A stretch of DNA of 14,149 nucleotides from Clostridiales bacterium (lineage in GTDB: Bacteria; Bacillota; Clostridia; Lachnospirales; Lachnospiraceae): NCBI GenBank assembly GCA_018369015.1, contig JAGZDD010000095.1:1-14149 (forward strand). Direction: 5' to 3'. Numbering within the stretch: position 1 is the first letter of the stretch; each line of letters starts with the position of its first letter. The translations under genes and the position numbers were made by a program. Positions 13,112 to 14,149 of the stretch are shown piece after piece. The notes beneath the pieces were generated by a model that saw nothing but the letters and a program-made list of their open reading frames with translations, was not told where the DNA came from and did not search any database.

Positions 13112-13831
13112 TTACTGATATACCGCCCCTGAACGCAAAATAGATTCCCGGATGAGTACATCCATGGCGTCTAAGCAGCACTCAGGCACATTGTGAAAAT
13201 GCTTGTATACCGACAGCTCTGTGCAGGCCAGAATAACAACCTCACAGCCAGACTCCTTTGTCAGCTCATCCACGACGCCGTTGAATAAATGCCTGCTTCC
13301 CCGCTCGCCGGCCTTAATTTCGTCATAAATAATATGCATGACATCCTGCTGGCGCGTCGGGCTTGGATGAACGGCCGTCACTCCTGCCCGCTCACATTCC
13401 ATATCATAAATACCTGTCTGTATCGTTCCGTCTGTTCCCATAATCCCAATCCGTTTCACACCCTCATATTTCCCTTTGGCATAACGAACGCTTTCACGGA
13501 TCATATGTATAATGGGAATATGGACCGCCGCCTGCATCTGCTCATAAAAATAATGCGACGTATTGCACGGTATCGCAATGTTGGCAGCTCCAGCCTTTTC
13601 AAGCGTCTGTACATCCTTTACAAGAGATTCGATCAGAGCCCTGTCATCCCCTGTCATAATGGCCTTTGTGCGGTCCGGCGTCGTCGCATGACTTAAAATA
13701 ATCATATCGATATGCTCCTGATCACAGGAAGCGTCCGTATGTTCAATAACTCCGTTGTAAAAAAAATCCGTTGCCTGGGGCCCAAGGCCTCCAAGAACGC
13801 CCAGTGTCTTTAATTTCCCAAAATTTATCAT
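13112..13831 (-). CDS. Aspartate/glutamate racemase family protein
   Basis: The 239-aa, PLP-independent racemase has the two-domain pseudo-symmetric fold. It begins KTLGVLGGLGPQAT (residues 8-21), the Asp/Glu racemase signature. It carries both catalytic cysteines: Cys89 in AIPCNTSHY and Cys203 in LACTELSVY. It interconverts L- and D- forms of an acidic amino acid (Asp or Glu); some relatives act on other amino acids. GAAAGG 7 nt ahead supports the ATG at 13831. It is the first gene of the minus-strand train, 89 bp ahead of murE, with no terminator between them. The pairing suggests it supplies or recycles a D-amino acid for cell-wall synthesis, though a D-Glu role would usually be assigned to MurI, which is a different family branch. 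Confidence 0.88.
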   Translation of the reverse strand: MINFGKLKTLGVLGGLGPQATDFFYNGVIEHTDASCDQEHIDMIILSHATTPDRTKAIMTGDDRALIESLVKDVQTLEKAGAANIAIPCNTSHYFYEQMQAAVHIPIIHMIRESVRYAKGKYEGVKRIGIMGTDGTIQTGIYDMECERAGVTAVHPSPTRQQDVMHIIYDEIKAGERGSRHLFNGVVDELTKESGCEVVILACTELSVYKHFHNVPECCLDAMDVLIRESILRSGAVYQ

Positions 13832-13862
13832 AAATGTACCTTTCTGATGACTGTTCAGACCA

Positions 13863-13888
13863 GCCTTAAACCATCTGCTGTTTAAGGC
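13863..13888 (-). promoter_or_regulatory. Leader hairpin upstream of the racemase gene
   Basis: GCCTTAAAC (13863-13871) pairs perfectly with GTTTAAGGC (13880-13888) around an 8-nt loop, inside the predicted approximately 140-nt leader of the racemase-murE transcript and about 30 nt before the start codon. It could be an attenuator or a stability element. No U-tract follows it, and I recognise no known riboswitch class in the leader. Confidence 0.45.
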
Positions 13889-13980
13889 ATAAGAACGTGA
13901 TCCAGTGATTCACAGACTCTTTCTGTAAATACAATCCTCCATAATACCGTCAAAAGCTTTGCTTTCCCGGCATGTTAATA

Positions 13981-14010
13981 ATTATAGTATATCCAAAACG
14001 GCACTGTCAA
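13981..14010 (-). promoter_or_regulatory. Consensus sigma-A promoter for the minus-strand gene train
   Basis: On the minus strand TTGACA (14005-14010) and TATAAT (13981-13986), both perfect hexamers, are separated by 18 bp. Transcription should begin near 13974 and run into the racemase, murE and following genes. This is the strongest promoter match in the window and the only clear one seen for the eight-gene train. The region 13832-14149 otherwise holds only the leader and the terminal palindromic repeat. Confidence 0.78.
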
Positions 14011-14050
14011 TGCCGGAACAGCCAGGTTTACTCATTGTTTTTAATATAGT

Positions 14051-14124
14051 GTAACAGTTCAGCCAGCCGAAAGTACCAGGCACAAATCGGGCTTGCACGA
14101 ATTTGTGCCTGGTACTTTCGGCTG
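14051..14124. repeat. Large palindromic repeat element with 24-bp perfect stem
   Basis: The arms 14064-14087 and 14101-14124 are perfect 24-bp reverse complements around a 13-nt loop. They include the segments CCGAAAGTACCAGGCAC and its complement. The left arm is preceded by GTAACAGTTCAGC (14051-14063), identical to an arm of the hairpin at 961-991, but the matching right-hand GCTGAACTGTTAC is missing, so the element looks truncated on its right. There is no U-tract. It resembles a REP/MITE-like intergenic repeat rather than a simple terminator. It sits just upstream of the operon promoter. Confidence 0.65.
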
Positions 14125-14149
14125 AGGGAGCGCCCGATGATGAGCAAAG

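Noticed and set aside
13023..13181. Upstream extension of the murE frame to 13181.
   Set aside because: It runs into the racemase coding region, encodes no MurE-like residues, and a strong AGGAGG lies 8 nt before the ATG at 13022.
13910..13942. A 10-codon reading frame (MEDCIYRKSL) in the racemase leader on the minus strand, as a possible leader peptide.
   Set aside because: No convincing ribosome binding site before its ATG, and no run of regulatory codons; a longer frame from a TTG at about 13935 sits too close to its GGAGG.
14137..14149. ATGATGAGCAAAG on the plus strand preceded by GGGAG (14126-14130), which could start a gene leaving the window.
   Set aside because: Only four codons are visible, and the Shine-Dalgarno match adjoins the palindromic repeat; too little to call a gene.

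Overview
The window looks like chromosomal DNA from an anaerobic, spore-forming-lineage Firmicute, most likely of the Lachnospiraceae/Clostridia type. This is inferred from the strong AGGAGG-type ribosome binding sites, the AT-rich sigma-A promoters, and a gene order related to the Bacillus subtilis yaaO-tmk-holB-ricT-yabB cluster (decarboxylase, nucleotide kinase, holB, ricT, trmN6). There are no rRNA or tRNA genes, CRISPR arrays or intact insertion sequences.

Left part (1-5240), small metabolic and accessory genes. A minus-strand Rpn/PD-(D/E)XK nuclease (40-837) has its own promoter with an inverted repeat over the -10 box. Next comes a perfect hairpin, then a minus-strand GH35-like glycoside hydrolase (992-2560). 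A plus-strand LacA/Maa-type sugar O-acetyltransferase (2841-3428) diverges from the hydrolase behind a clear promoter. A DUF1275 membrane protein (3493-4206, minus) and a LysR regulator (4299-5192, plus) diverge from a 92-bp interval that carries a near-consensus promoter and a 16-bp palindrome over its -10, a typical regulator/target pair.

Right part (5239-13831), one long minus-strand gene train read from high to low coordinates: Asp/Glu racemase, MurE-family ligase, Orn/Lys/Arg-decarboxylase-family PLP enzyme, guanylate-kinase-like protein, holB, ricT, a double methyltransferase, then a DsrE-like protein. Most junctions overlap or nearly abut, so they are probably co-transcribed and partly translationally coupled. 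A strong promoter (TTGACA, 18 bp, TATAAT) lies about 140 nt ahead of the racemase, giving a structured leader. The cluster joins cell-wall precursor and amino-acid enzymes to replication-clamp loading (HolB), the RicT Fe-S protein of the sporulation/competence/RNA-processing complex, and tRNA modification.

Most notable are: (i) a head-to-tail fusion of a complete stand-alone-type SAM methyltransferase with a complete TrmN6-type tRNA methyltransferase; (ii) a MurE whose specificity motif is EDPGYE rather than DNPR, resembling streptococcal L-Lys ligases, placed with an amino-acid racemase and a basic-amino-acid decarboxylase homologue; (iii) a guanylate-kinase homologue with an Asp in its P-loop; (iv) intergenic hairpins at 961-991, 5604-5636 and 14051-14124, two of which share the same 13-nt terminus and look like full-length/deleted versions of one palindromic repeat. 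No clearly new defence or mobile system was found; the Rpn nuclease is the only mobile/defence-related gene.
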